A DNA stretch of 64,000 bases from Burkholderiales bacterium. GTDB taxonomy: Bacteria; Pseudomonadota; Gammaproteobacteria; Burkholderiales; Burkholderiaceae_C. The stretch spans positions 1 to 64,000 of the forward strand of contig RXJQ01000032.1 in NCBI GenBank assembly GCA_003963115.1, written 5' to 3'. The notes beneath the pieces were generated by a model. It worked only from the letters and a program-made list of their open reading frames with translations. It did not search any database and had not been told where the DNA came from. How positions within the stretch are numbered: position 1 is the first letter of the stretch; every line of letters begins with the position of its first letter. The position numbers and the translations under genes were made by a program. Shown here in pieces: positions 28,365 to 37,178 of the stretch.

Positions 28365-29228
28365 ATGAAATTCTCGACCTTGACTCTGGCTGTTCTGACT
28401 TCCCTGGCTGCAGGTTCTGTTTGTGCGCAGACCTATACCTTCAAGATTGGCGCTGGCCGTATCGATCCGCGCGCGACCAGTGGTGACATCGAGGGCACGT
28501 TGCCCGACCATGCCGGCGGCACCGTGATTGCTCCTCCTGGCAACCACCTGGAGGTCATGCCGAAGTCGACGTTGCTGTTCAGCATCGAACGCGCCTTCGA
28601 CGATCACTGGGCCGCTGAGCTCGTGCTGGGTGTACCCCCTACCCATGATGTGAAGTTGCGTGTGGGGGACTCGGTCAAGGCTGGTGCGGCTCAAGCCAAT
28701 GCAATCTTCACCGCAGCGGGTGGCAGCTCCGCAGGTACTGTGATTCCCTATCTGGCAACCAACGTGTACTCGGGTCTGGGTGCCGGTGCGGTCGCGGCGG
28801 CCACGGCAGCCTACAAGCAGTTGGCCACGGCGGCCTTGATCTCCTCCTACGATGGCGCCAAGGTGGCCAAGGTCAGGGAAACTGCGCCCACGCTCTTCCT
28901 GAACTACAAGTTCCTGGATGCCTCGTCGGCCCTGCGTCCTTATGTCGGTGTCGGTATCAACTACACCAACTTCAAGGTGACCTCGACCAGTGCTGGTGAC
29001 GCCTTGTACAGCGACGGCCCTGTGCGCATCAGTTCAACAGACTCCATTGGCCTGGCTTTCCAGATGGGCGTCAACTACAAATTCGACAAGAACTGGCTGG
29101 TCAGCGCCAGCTGGGCAACGGCCGGTGTCAAGAACAACGTGACCATCCGCACCGACAACAGCCAGCAGAACGTGAGCTATCGCTTTCACCCCTCGGTGTT
29201 CTCGCTGATGGTGGGTTACCAGTACTGA
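28365..29228 (+). CDS. OmpW-family outer membrane protein
   Basis: A small beta-barrel outer-membrane protein of 287 residues. A signal peptide (to about 22, ending GSVCAQ) is followed by FKIGAGRIDP, alternating hydrophobic strands, VLGVPPTHDV, LRPYVGVGINYTNF and the terminal aromatic SLMVGYQY, which fits OmpW. An insertion of about 60 Ala/Ser/Thr-rich residues (about 105-165) makes it longer than typical OmpW (about 210). OmpW forms a hydrophobic channel for small non-polar molecules; the substrate here is unknown. Its monocistronic layout is supported by an upstream dyad and a downstream terminator. Confidence 0.88.
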   Translation: MKFSTLTLAVLTSLAAGSVCAQTYTFKIGAGRIDPRATSGDIEGTLPDHAGGTVIAPPGNHLEVMPKSTLLFSIERAFDDHWAAELVLGVPPTHDVKLRVGDSVKAGAAQANAIFTAAGGSSAGTVIPYLATNVYSGLGAGAVAAATAAYKQLATAALISSYDGAKVAKVRETAPTLFLNYKFLDASSALRPYVGVGINYTNFKVTSTSAGDALYSDGPVRISSTDSIGLAFQMGVNYKFDKNWLVSASWATAGVKNNVTIRTDNSQQNVSYRFHPSVFSLMVGYQY

Positions 29229-29258
29229 GCTGACTGAGCTTCTTTCTCTCTTCTCCAC

Positions 29259-29286
29259 AGCCGGGCTTGTCCCGGCTTCTTTTTTG
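29259..29286 (+). terminator. Intrinsic terminator of ompW-like gene
   Basis: GCCGGG and CCCGGC form a 6-bp stem with a 5-base loop followed by TTCTTTTTT. Confidence 0.88.
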
Positions 29287-29370
29287 CTCATGGCCCCTTC
29301 AAGGGACTGTCACAAGACATAGGCAAGCTGCCGCGCTGTTTTGTGAACTCTTGTAAAGCGAGAAGTAACC

Positions 29371-30834
29371 ATGAGCTTTGCTCTGCGCCCCCTGGTCGCC
29401 CGTCTGGCCGGCCTGTTTGTCCTGACTTCGGCGATGGGCAGCGCCCATGCGGCCTTCGAGTTGATCGGCATCGGTACGCTTGGCGGCACCACGGACCTCT
29501 CCGGTCTGACGGGCACGCTCGAAAACGGCAACCCTGCCAGTATCCTCGGTGGCATGGGTTCGGGCCTGGCCTGGGCAGGCGGCAACACCTTCCTGGCCTT
29601 GCCTGACCGCGGCCCCAATGCCGTGGCTTATACCGGTGGCTCGGCCATCGACAACACCACCTCCTACATCGCCCGCTTCAACACCGTCACCTTGGACGTG
29701 ACAGCCACGCCTTCGGCCGTGCCGGCAGGCACGGTGCCCTACACCGTCACGCCCACGCTGCAAAGCACCACCCTGCTGTGGAGCAGCACGCCGCTGACCT
29801 ATGGCAGCACCGCAGGCCTGCCGAGCGCTGTGCCATCCCAGAACACCGCCGGCAAGTACTACTTCACCGGCCGCTCGGACGGCTTTGTGGCCGGCAGCTC
29901 CAGCAACGTCAACGATGCGCGCCTGGATCCTGAATCCATCCGCGTCTCCAAGGACGGCAAGAGCATCTACGTGTCCGACGAGTACGGCCCCTACGTCTAC
30001 CAGTTCGACCGCAGCACGGGTGAGCGCACCCGCAGCTTCACGCTGCCCAGCAACCTGGCCGTGCCCAACGCCAATGCCGTCGGCGCCACCGAGATCAGCG
30101 GCAACACCGTGGGCCGCGTGGCCAACAAGGGCATGGAAGGCCTGGCTATCAGCCCTGACGGCACCAAGCTCTTCGGCATCATGCAAAGCTCCCTGCTGCA
30201 AGATGGCGGCGACACCTCGGCCGGCAAGACCAACCGCATCGTCCAGATCGACATCGCGACAGGCGCCACCAAGGAGTTTGCCGTCAGCAACCAGATCAAT
30301 GGCAAGGGCTACAACAACAGCGAACTCGTGGCCATCAACGACCACACGCTGGCCTTCCTGCCGCGCGACGGCAAGGGCCTGGGCGATGGCACCAGCGCCG
30401 TCATCAAGCAGATGTGGTCCATCGACCTGACCGGTGCGACCGACGTGACCGCACTCAGCGGTGATGCCGCCCTGCAAGGTGCTTTGCTGGCCAAAGCTCA
30501 ACTGGTGGACTTCGTTGCGCTGCTCAAGGGCGCTGGCATTGCCGACACGCAGATCCCGTCCAAGCTGGAAGGGCTCTCTTTCGGGCAGGACATCGTGGAT
30601 GGTGGCGTGACCTACCACACGCTCTACCTGGCCAACGACAACGACTTCGTGCCGGGCACCTCGGGCGACAACAAGTTCTTCGCATTCCGCTTCACCGACG
30701 CCGATTTGCTGGCCAAGGGCGTGAGCGGTGGTTTGCAACTGCAGTCCATCAATGCCGTGCCCGAGCCCGAGAGCTACGCGCTGGCGCTGGTGGCATTGGG
30801 CTTTCTGGGCTTGGTGCGCCGTCGTCGCGCCTGA
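29371..30834 (+). CDS. Phytase-like esterase domain protein with PEP-CTERM signal
   Basis: An exported protein of 487 residues. A signal peptide (to about 28) precedes a six-bladed propeller-like 'esterase-like activity of phytase' domain (PF13449 type): GMGSGLAWAGGNTFLALPDR, DPESIRVSKDGKSIYVSDEY, KGMEGLAISPDG and KLEGLSFG. The C-terminus VPEPESYALALVALGFLGL plus RRRR is an exosortase sorting signal. The family contains proteins acting on phosphoesters, but substrates are poorly known. It stands alone, with a single CTGTCAC half-site 64 bp upstream that I do not count as a Pho box. Confidence 0.9.
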   Translation: MSFALRPLVARLAGLFVLTSAMGSAHAAFELIGIGTLGGTTDLSGLTGTLENGNPASILGGMGSGLAWAGGNTFLALPDRGPNAVAYTGGSAIDNTTSYIARFNTVTLDVTATPSAVPAGTVPYTVTPTLQSTTLLWSSTPLTYGSTAGLPSAVPSQNTAGKYYFTGRSDGFVAGSSSNVNDARLDPESIRVSKDGKSIYVSDEYGPYVYQFDRSTGERTRSFTLPSNLAVPNANAVGATEISGNTVGRVANKGMEGLAISPDGTKLFGIMQSSLLQDGGDTSAGKTNRIVQIDIATGATKEFAVSNQINGKGYNNSELVAINDHTLAFLPRDGKGLGDGTSAVIKQMWSIDLTGATDVTALSGDAALQGALLAKAQLVDFVALLKGAGIADTQIPSKLEGLSFGQDIVDGGVTYHTLYLANDNDFVPGTSGDNKFFAFRFTDADLLAKGVSGGLQLQSINAVPEPESYALALVALGFLGLVRRRRA

Positions 30835-30942
30835 TCCGCACCGCGCGCTGATCCCTCTTTTGCCAGAGTCCAGGGTCCGCCCTCGTGGTGGACCTTGCCT
30901 GCGCCCATCGGGCCGGGCGCTCAACCCCCGCACAATGCGCAC

Positions 30943-31458
30943 ATGGAAGACGCATTGATGACGGGGGTTGCCGCTTTGCTGCACTGGCTGGCCATTCCCG
31001 AGGTGGGGCTGGGTGCGGTGTTCGTGATCGCCTTCGTGTCGGCGACCCTGCTGCCCATGGGCTCAGAGCCGGCGGTGTTTGGCCTGGTCAAGCTCCAGCC
31101 GGAGCTGTTCTGGCCCGCGATCCTGGTGGCCACGGTGGGCAACACCCTGGGCGGCGCCCTGACCTGGTGGATGGGGGCGGCGGCGCACCGGGCGGCCGAG
31201 CGCGTGCGGCACCACGGTGAAGCCGCACCCGAGTTGCGTCCCGGGCACGACAAGGCCGCCGACCATCGGGCCCTGCGCTGGTTGCAGCGCTACGGCGCAC
31301 CAGCCTGCCTGCTGGCATGGTTGCCGGTGGTGGGGGACCCGCTGTGTGCGGTGGCCGGCTGGTTGCGCCTGCCGTTCTGGCCTTGCGTGCTCTACATGGC
31401 CATCGGCAAACTGGCGCGCTACGTGACCATGACGGCACTGCTCGTCCACCTGATTTGA
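30943..31458 (+). CDS. YqaA/SNARE-associated (DedA-like) inner-membrane protein
   Basis: A small integral membrane protein of 171 residues with four or five hydrophobic helices, belonging to the VTT/DedA superfamily: FVSATLLPMGSEPAVFGL, VGNTLGGALTWWMG, and a C-terminal WLPVVGDPLCAVAGWLRLPF. Members are linked to membrane lipid or cation homeostasis, but YqaA-type proteins lack a defined substrate. The start at 30943 (MEDALMTG) is preferred; ATG 30958 is possible, and the longer frame to 30895 starts at TTG. Confidence 0.85.
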   Translation: MEDALMTGVAALLHWLAIPEVGLGAVFVIAFVSATLLPMGSEPAVFGLVKLQPELFWPAILVATVGNTLGGALTWWMGAAAHRAAERVRHHGEAAPELRPGHDKAADHRALRWLQRYGAPACLLAWLPVVGDPLCAVAGWLRLPFWPCVLYMAIGKLARYVTMTALLVHLI

Positions 31459-31491
31459 TGTTGGATGACGAAAGCGCCGTCGGCCGTGGGC

Positions 31492-31809
31492 TTACTTGCG
31501 CACCTCGATGGCCGTCACGGTGAACTGGCCGCCAACCTTGTCGGCCGAAAAGCGCACCTTGTCGTGCACTTGCAGTGTCTTGAGCCAGTTGGGGTCGCTC
31601 ACGCGAAACGACATCTGCATGGCGGGCAGATCCAGGTTCTTGATTTCGCCATGCTTGAGGGTGATCTTGCCGGCGTCCTGGTCGATGCGCACCACTTCGC
31701 CGTCAACAGGCTGGGCGGCGGCGCCCAAGGCCACGCCCAAACCCAGCAGGAGGGTGCCCAAGAGGCGACCCAAAAGGTGACCAGTTGTGCGGGCGAAGTT
31801 CAGTTTCAC
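31492..31809 (-). CDS. CusF-like periplasmic metal-binding protein
   Basis: A 105-residue exported protein with an N-terminal hydrophobic signal and a small OB-fold (PF11604). The copper/silver ligands are recognisable as His53 and Met64/Met66 (LPAMQM), but the cation-pi tryptophan of CusF is Leu61. Start: GTG at 31809 with AAGGAG six bases upstream; the long in-frame ORF beyond it is not protein-like. CusF partners (CusCBA) are not present, so it is a stand-alone copy. It lies convergent with the YqaA gene and divergent from argB. Confidence 0.85.
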   Translation of the reverse strand: MKLNFARTTGHLLGRLLGTLLLGLGVALGAAAQPVDGEVVRIDQDAGKITLKHGEIKNLDLPAMQMSFRVSDPNWLKTLQVHDKVRFSADKVGGQFTVTAIEVRK

Positions 31810-31958
31810 GTCTTGCTCCTTGAGGGGATGATCCCCTGCTGTGTTCAACGGGCGATGGTCTGTGCCGGTTGACCCGTGTGTCAATGGTGGCGCCTGTCCG
31901 CCATCTCGGTGGCGATGGCTCTTAAAATGTCGCCCTGAACCGACGTTTCGAGTAGCCC

Positions 31959-32873
31959 ATGACCGCCCCCAGCCATCCCCAATCCGACACTGTGACCAAC
32001 ATCGCGCCCCGTGACAAGGCCGAAATCCTGGCACAGGCGCTGCCCTACATCCGCAAGTTCCACGGCAAGACCATCGTGATCAAGTACGGCGGAAATGCCA
32101 TGACCGATCCCGAACTGCAAGCCGATTTCGCCGAGGACGTGGTGCTGCTCAAGCTCGTGGGGCTCAACCCGGTGGTGGTGCACGGCGGCGGCCCGCAGAT
32201 CGACTCGGCGCTCAACAAGATCGGCAAGAAGGGCCACTTCATCCAGGGCATGCGCGTGACCGATGAAGAAACCATGGAAGTGGTCGAGTGGGTGCTGGCC
32301 GGTGAAGTGCAGCAAGACATCGTGGGCCTGATCAACGCCGCAGGCGGCAAGGCCGTGGGCCTGACCGGGCGTGATGGTGGGCTGATCCGGGCGCGCCAGC
32401 TCAAGCTGGTCGATCTGGAAGATCCCAGCAAGGTGCACGATGTCGGTCAGGTAGGCGAGATCGAATCCATCGACCCTAGCGTGGTCAAGGCCCTGCAGGA
32501 CGACCAGTTCATCCCCGTCATCAGCCCCATCGGCTTTGGCGCGAAGAACGAGAGCTACAACATCAATGCCGATCTGGTGGCCTCCAAGCTGGCGCAGGTG
32601 CTCAAGGCCGAGAAGCTCATGCTCCTGACCAACATCAAGGGCGTGCTGGACAAGCAAGGCGAGCTGCTGACCGACTTGACGGCGCGCGACATCGACGACC
32701 TGATCGCCGATGGCACCATCAGCGGCGGCATGATCCCCAAGATCGAAGGCGCGATCGATGCGGCCAAGAGCGGGGTGCATGCCGTGCACATCGTGGATGG
32801 CCGCGTGCCCCATGCCATGCTGCTCGAGATCCTGACCGAGCAGGCATATGGCACGATGATCAGAAGTCATTGA
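31959..32873 (+). CDS. argB: Acetylglutamate kinase
   Basis: Phosphorylates N-acetyl-L-glutamate in arginine synthesis. The 304 residues carry the amino-acid-kinase motifs [47 protein letters not shown] and SGGMIPKI. The N-terminal extension of about 30 residues includes the helix seen in arginine-sensitive hexameric enzymes, so feedback control by arginine is likely. Its stop codon lies inside the first unit of an 81-bp tandem repeat. Confidence 0.96.
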   Translation: MTAPSHPQSDTVTNIAPRDKAEILAQALPYIRKFHGKTIVIKYGGNAMTDPELQADFAEDVVLLKLVGLNPVVVHGGGPQIDSALNKIGKKGHFIQGMRVTDEETMEVVEWVLAGEVQQDIVGLINAAGGKAVGLTGRDGGLIRARQLKLVDLEDPSKVHDVGQVGEIESIDPSVVKALQDDQFIPVISPIGFGAKNESYNINADLVASKLAQVLKAEKLMLLTNIKGVLDKQGELLTDLTARDIDDLIADGTISGGMIPKIEGAIDAAKSGVHAVHIVDGRVPHAMLLEILTEQAYGTMIRSH

Positions 32874-33112
32874 GCCCCCCAGCTTGTCGCTGCGCGCCTT
32901 CGCCGCCCCCCGAGGGGGAGGCATCGACCTTGGGGCGGCCCGGCGGTCGATTGAGCCCCCCAGCTTGTCGCTGCGCGCCTTCGCCGCCCCCCGAGGGGGA
33001 GGCATCGACCTTGGGGCGGCCCGGCGGTCGATTGAGCCCCCCGGCTTGCCGCTGCGCGCCTTCGCTGCCCCCGAGGGGGAGGCGCCTGCCTTGGGGCGGC
33101 CCGGCGGCAGGC
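32869..33112. repeat. Three tandem 81-bp repeat units
   Basis: Units 32869-32949 and 32950-33030 are almost identical; the third (33031 to about 33112) has diverged and is slightly shorter. Each begins ATTGAGCCCCCC, contains the dyad CCCCCGAGGGGG and ends near TTGGGGCGGCCCGGCGG. The 81-bp period is a multiple of three, so all frames stay open. The first unit supplies the argB stop codon. Similar G/C-rich elements are scattered between genes of other Burkholderiales. No gene lies in 32874-33135. Confidence 0.9.
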
Positions 33113-33135
33113 CGTGACGCGCTGATGAGGCCCCC

Positions 33136-33837
33136 ATGTCCATGATCTGGTTGTTCGACCTCGACAACACGCTGCACGATGCCAGTCGTGCTGTGTTCTG
33201 GCGGCTCAATGGCTCGATGACCGACTACATCGCACAGCATCTGGACATGCCGCGCGATGAGGCTGATCGGCTGCGCATCCATTACTGGCGTCGTTATGGC
33301 GCCACCTTGCTCGGGCTGGAGCGCCACCACGGCATCCGTGCGGGGCATTTCCTGGCGCAGACCCATGTGCTGCCCGGCCTGGAGGCGCAGCTGCACATGC
33401 CCTCGGCCGATCGCGCGGCCTTGAAGCGCCTGCCCGGCCGCAAGTTCCTGCTGACCAATGCCCCGGCGGACTACGCCAAGCGCGTGCTGACCGCACTCGA
33501 TCTGGCCTCCGTGTTTGAAGGCGTGATCGCCATCGAGGGCATGCGCGTGTTCGGCGACCTGCGCCCCAAGCCGGACCCCCGCATGCTGCGCGTCGTGATG
33601 GCACGCTACAAGCTGCCTGCTTCGCGCTGCGTGCTGGTCGAAGACACGGTGGCCAACCTCAAGAGCGCCCGTCGCCTGGGCCTGCGCACCGTGTGGATGC
33701 AGCACTACCTGCGCGACAACCCCCACGGACCCGAAGCGGGTGCCCGCTTGCATGGCCGGCCCAATGGTGTGTGTGTCAGAATCAAAAAGCTCAAGGCACT
33801 GCACGCTTGGAGACCACATGACACCAGAGGGGCTTGA
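33136..33837 (+). CDS. HAD-family pyrimidine 5'-nucleotidase
   Basis: A cytoplasmic haloacid-dehalogenase-type phosphatase of 233 residues. HAD motif I is FDLDNTLHD, motif II is LLTNAP, and motifs III/IV are KPDPRM and VLVEDT; the cap resembles yeast Sdt1/bacterial pyrimidine 5'-nucleotidases. It lies between argB and slmA, a common beta-proteobacterial order, and its end overlaps the slmA start by 20 bp. Confidence 0.9.
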   Translation: MSMIWLFDLDNTLHDASRAVFWRLNGSMTDYIAQHLDMPRDEADRLRIHYWRRYGATLLGLERHHGIRAGHFLAQTHVLPGLEAQLHMPSADRAALKRLPGRKFLLTNAPADYAKRVLTALDLASVFEGVIAIEGMRVFGDLRPKPDPRMLRVVMARYKLPASRCVLVEDTVANLKSARRLGLRTVWMQHYLRDNPHGPEAGARLHGRPNGVCVRIKKLKALHAWRPHDTRGA

Positions 33838-34465
33838 AGACCAGGATCAGCCCGCACCCGAAGGCGGTGCGGCCGACAAGCCTGCGCGCAAGCGGCCCAA
33901 GCCGGGGGAGCGGCGCGTGCAGATCCTCCAGGCGCTGGCCGCCATGCTGGAGCAGCCCGCTGCCGACCGCATCACCACCGCAGCCCTGGCGGCCCACATC
34001 CAGGTCAGCGAAGCGGCGCTTTACCGCCACTTCGCCAGCAAGGCCCAGATGTTCGAGGGCCTCATCGAGTTCATCGAGCAATCGCTGTTCACGCTGGCCA
34101 ACCAGATCATGGAGCGTGAGCCTGATCCGGCCGTGCAGATCCAACGCATCCTGACCACGGTCTTGCAGTTCGCCGAGAAGAACCCGGGCATGAGCCGCGT
34201 GATGGTGGGCGATGCCCTGGTCTTCGAGCACGAGCGTTTGTCGGCGCGCATGAACCAGTGTCTGGACCGCATCGAGTCCTTGCTGCGACAGGCCTACAAG
34301 GCATTGGCTGAAGTGCAAGGCTCGCAGCAGCCCACCGTGAATGCGCAAATCGGTGCCTCGATGGCGCTGAGCTTTCTGCTCGGCCGCCTGCAACGCTTTG
34401 TCCGCACGGGCTTCAAGCGGCTGCCCACCGAGCATCTGGCCCAGACCCTGCCGCGCCTGCTCTGA
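33818..34465 (+). CDS. slmA: Nucleoid occlusion factor SlmA
   Basis: A TetR-fold DNA-binding protein of 215 residues that blocks FtsZ assembly over unsegregated chromosome. The family marks are RRVQILQALAAMLE, the helix-turn-helix ITTAALAAHIQVSEAALYRH, FASKAQMFEGLIEFIE, MSRVMVGDALVFE and the C-terminal FVRTGFKRLPTE. The start at 33818 has GGAG six bases upstream. It overlaps the preceding nucleotidase gene, so translational coupling is likely. Confidence 0.94.
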   Translation: MTPEGLEDQDQPAPEGGAADKPARKRPKPGERRVQILQALAAMLEQPAADRITTAALAAHIQVSEAALYRHFASKAQMFEGLIEFIEQSLFTLANQIMEREPDPAVQIQRILTTVLQFAEKNPGMSRVMVGDALVFEHERLSARMNQCLDRIESLLRQAYKALAEVQGSQQPTVNAQIGASMALSFLLGRLQRFVRTGFKRLPTEHLAQTLPRLL

Positions 34466-34608
34466 GCCCTGTCACGGCTTCATGACCTCGACCCACGCGG
34501 CTCAGGGCGCCGATCAGACCATACTCCATCGGATCATGGCTCCTTTATCTGCGCGTCACGCCGACTTGATGAGATACGCACCAAGCTTGACAACCTGGAG
34601 CCTTCATC

Positions 34609-35208
34609 ATGCAGTCGATCAAACACGCCGCGCTGGCCACCGTGCTGGCCTCCCTGTCTCTGGCCGCACAGGCCACTTCCGTCAACTTGGCGGCCGACGG
34701 TCAATGGCAAGCCTTCGGTGTCGATGACCAAGCCAGCCTCAGCCAAGGCACCGAGTGGATTGACAACAACTACAGCAACTCGGCTGGCTACGGCACGCCC
34801 CTGAGCTTCAGCTTCACCGTTGACGCGGGCTTTCAGGGCACGCTGACCGTGGTCGATGCCGACCTGGCCGGTGACACCTTCAAGGTCTTCAACCAGGGCG
34901 CGCTGCTGGGCAACACCAGCGCCGTGCCGGCCGCGCAGTATGGCAGCACCCCCGATGTGGGCTACGACTACGACGCGGCCCTGGCCGATCCGTCCTTCAG
35001 CCGCGGTGTGTTCACGCTGGGCGCTGGCAGCTATGTGATCAGCGGTGCCTTGCTGCAGTCGGTGAGCCTGGGTGCATCACCACTCAATGCCACCGGTGGC
35101 GCCGTGAAGCTGAGCGTGAGCGCCGTGCCTGAACCTGCTTCGGCCGCACTGGTCCTGGCCGCACTGGGCATCACCTGGCTGCTGTCACGTCGCACCTCGA
35201 CACGTTGA
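34609..35208 (+). CDS. PEP-CTERM sorting domain protein of unknown function
   Basis: An exported protein of 199 residues: signal peptide (to about 22), a beta-rich domain (SFTVDAGFQGTLTVVDADLA, then FKVFNQGALLG) and the C-terminal VPEPASAALVLAALG, hydrophobic helix and SRR exosortase signal. No catalytic motif is recognised. It is followed after 45 bp by a secreted 5'-nucleotidase in the same direction, so the two may be co-expressed. The 143 bp between slmA and this gene show no clear promoter. Confidence 0.83.
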   Translation: MQSIKHAALATVLASLSLAAQATSVNLAADGQWQAFGVDDQASLSQGTEWIDNNYSNSAGYGTPLSFSFTVDAGFQGTLTVVDADLAGDTFKVFNQGALLGNTSAVPAAQYGSTPDVGYDYDAALADPSFSRGVFTLGAGSYVISGALLQSVSLGASPLNATGGAVKLSVSAVPEPASAALVLAALGITWLLSRRTSTR

Positions 35209-35253
35209 GCCACGGCCTTTTCCCATCCATCCGAGCATTCAGGAGTGCCCACC

Positions 35254-37164
35254 ATGAAAATCCGTCTCATCTGCGTCAGCCTGGCCATGGCCTTTGGCGG
35301 CTCAGCCTGCGCCACTACCACTGCCCCCAAGCCCCCCTTCACCGTCAAGATCATCGGCTTCAACGACTTCCACGGCAACCTGGAGTCGCCCGGTACCTTC
35401 GGCGTGACGGCCGCTGACACCGTCAAGCCCGCTGTGGGCGGTGCGCCCTATGTGGCGGGCTATGTGGCCAAGCTCAAGGCCCAGAACCCCTTGAACATCG
35501 TGGTGGGTGCTGGCGACATGATCGGCGCGTCGCCGCTGGTGTCGGCCCTGTTCTCGGATGAGCCCACGGTCGAGTCGCTCAACCGCGTCGGCCTGGAGTT
35601 CACCTCTGTTGGCAACCACGAGTTCGACAAGGGCTCGGCCGAGCTGCAACGCCTTCAAAGCGGCGGCTGCAAGAGCGATGGCAATGGTGGCATTGCCAGC
35701 AGCAGCTGCAAGGGCGCCACGGTGGGCACGCCGGTGCCTTTCGAAGGTGCCAAGTTCAAGTGGCTGTCGGCCAACGTTGTGAACACGGCTACCGGCAAGA
35801 CCCTGTTCCCCGCCTACGGCATCAAGACCTTCAACGGCGTGAAGGTGGCCTTCATCGGCATGACGCTCAAGGACACCCCGACCATCGTGACGCCCTCCGG
35901 CGTGGCCGGTCTGCAGTTTCAGGATGAGGCCGACACCGTCAACGCCCTGATCCCGCGCCTGCGTGCCCAAGGCATCGAATCCATCGTCGTGCTGGTGCAC
36001 CAAGGCGGCTTTCAAAGCTCGCCCACCGTGTCTGACATCAATGGCTGCGATGGCAACCTGGCAGGCTCCGACATCGCCAACATCGTCAGCCGCCTCGACA
36101 ACGCGGTGGACCTGGTGATCAGCGGCCACACGCACACGGCCTACAACTGCTCGGCCAACACCGTCAACACGACGGTGAGCGGCGGTGTGGCCACCCGCGT
36201 GTCGCGCCCCACCGGCCTGCCCAATGCCAGTGGCCGCCTGGTGCCCGTGACGCAAGCGGCTTACTACGGCCGTGTGCTCAGCGACATCGACGTGACCATC
36301 GACCCCAACACGCGTGACATCACGGCCGTCAGCGCCACCAACCGCCTCGTCGACCGCACCGACCCGTCCGTCACGCCCGACGCCACGATCAACGGCATCG
36401 TCAATGCCTACAAGAGCCTGATTGCCCCGATCGCCAATGTGGTGGTGGGCTCGATCACCACCGACCTGACGCAGACCGCCGACAAGGCCTGCAACGAGTC
36501 TGCCGGTGAAATCATTGCCGACGCCCAACTGGCCGCCACGGCACCTGCTTCATTTGGTGGTGCCCAGATCGCCTTCATGAACCGCGGCGGCGTGCGCGCC
36601 AGCTTCACCTATGCCGGCAGCTCGGCCGGCGAGGGCGACGGCAATGTGACCTACAACGAGGCCTACAACGTCCAGCCTTTCGGCAACAGCCTGGTCACCA
36701 TGACCATCACGGCGCAGGATCTCAAGAACGTGCTGGAGCAGCAGTTCGCCGGTTGCCGTGGGCAGTCGGCCACGGCCACGCGCCTGATGATCCCCTCGGC
36801 GGGCTTCAAGTACACCTTCGATGGCAGCAAGGCTTGCGACGCGCGCGTGAGCAATGTCACCCTGACCACCGCCGGCGTGACCGAGACCATCGTGGATGCC
36901 AGCGGCGTCGTGCTGGACCCGACCAAGACCTACCGCGTGACGGTCAACAACTTCATGTCTACGGGCGGTGATGGTTTCACCACCTTCAACAACGGCACCA
37001 ACCGCCTGGGCGGTGCACAGGACATCGACGCGCTGGTCGCCTACTTTGCCAACTTCAAGGCCCCTCTGGCAGCGTACAACCCCACCGATGCCTCGCTGCA
37101 AAAGCCGCGCGTGAGCCGCATCGGCGGCACGAGCTGCCCGACCGGCGCCAACACGAATCCCTGA
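35254..37164 (+). CDS. Secreted bifunctional metallophosphatase/5'-nucleotidase
   Basis: A UshA-like enzyme of 636 residues releasing phosphate from nucleotides in the periplasm or outside. The signal peptide includes GGSACAT; a lipobox is possible at its Cys. The metal-binding blocks are FNDFHGNLE, GAGDMIGASP, VGNHEFDKG, LVHQGG and SGHTHTAYN. The C-terminal 5'-nucleotidase domain follows, with NRGGVRAS and the substrate-stacking region near FGNSLVTM. AGGAG lies eight bases before the ATG at 35254; the earlier GTG at 35245 is rejected. Confidence 0.94.
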   Translation: MKIRLICVSLAMAFGGSACATTTAPKPPFTVKIIGFNDFHGNLESPGTFGVTAADTVKPAVGGAPYVAGYVAKLKAQNPLNIVVGAGDMIGASPLVSALFSDEPTVESLNRVGLEFTSVGNHEFDKGSAELQRLQSGGCKSDGNGGIASSSCKGATVGTPVPFEGAKFKWLSANVVNTATGKTLFPAYGIKTFNGVKVAFIGMTLKDTPTIVTPSGVAGLQFQDEADTVNALIPRLRAQGIESIVVLVHQGGFQSSPTVSDINGCDGNLAGSDIANIVSRLDNAVDLVISGHTHTAYNCSANTVNTTVSGGVATRVSRPTGLPNASGRLVPVTQAAYYGRVLSDIDVTIDPNTRDITAVSATNRLVDRTDPSVTPDATINGIVNAYKSLIAPIANVVVGSITTDLTQTADKACNESAGEIIADAQLAATAPASFGGAQIAFMNRGGVRASFTYAGSSAGEGDGNVTYNEAYNVQPFGNSLVTMTITAQDLKNVLEQQFAGCRGQSATATRLMIPSAGFKYTFDGSKACDARVSNVTLTTAGVTETIVDASGVVLDPTKTYRVTVNNFMSTGGDGFTTFNNGTNRLGGAQDIDALVAYFANFKAPLAAYNPTDASLQKPRVSRIGGTSCPTGANTNP

Positions 37165-37178
37165 TCGAAAGGGTGTCC

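Noticed and set aside
29307-29324. CTGTCAC upstream of the phytase-like gene as a Pho box
   Set aside because: Only one heptamer matches; the positions 11 bp either side do not, so periodicity is missing.
29299-30984. 561-residue minus-strand open frame over the phytase-like gene
   Set aside because: Antisense shadow; the plus-strand protein has a signal peptide, a propeller domain and a PEP-CTERM signal.
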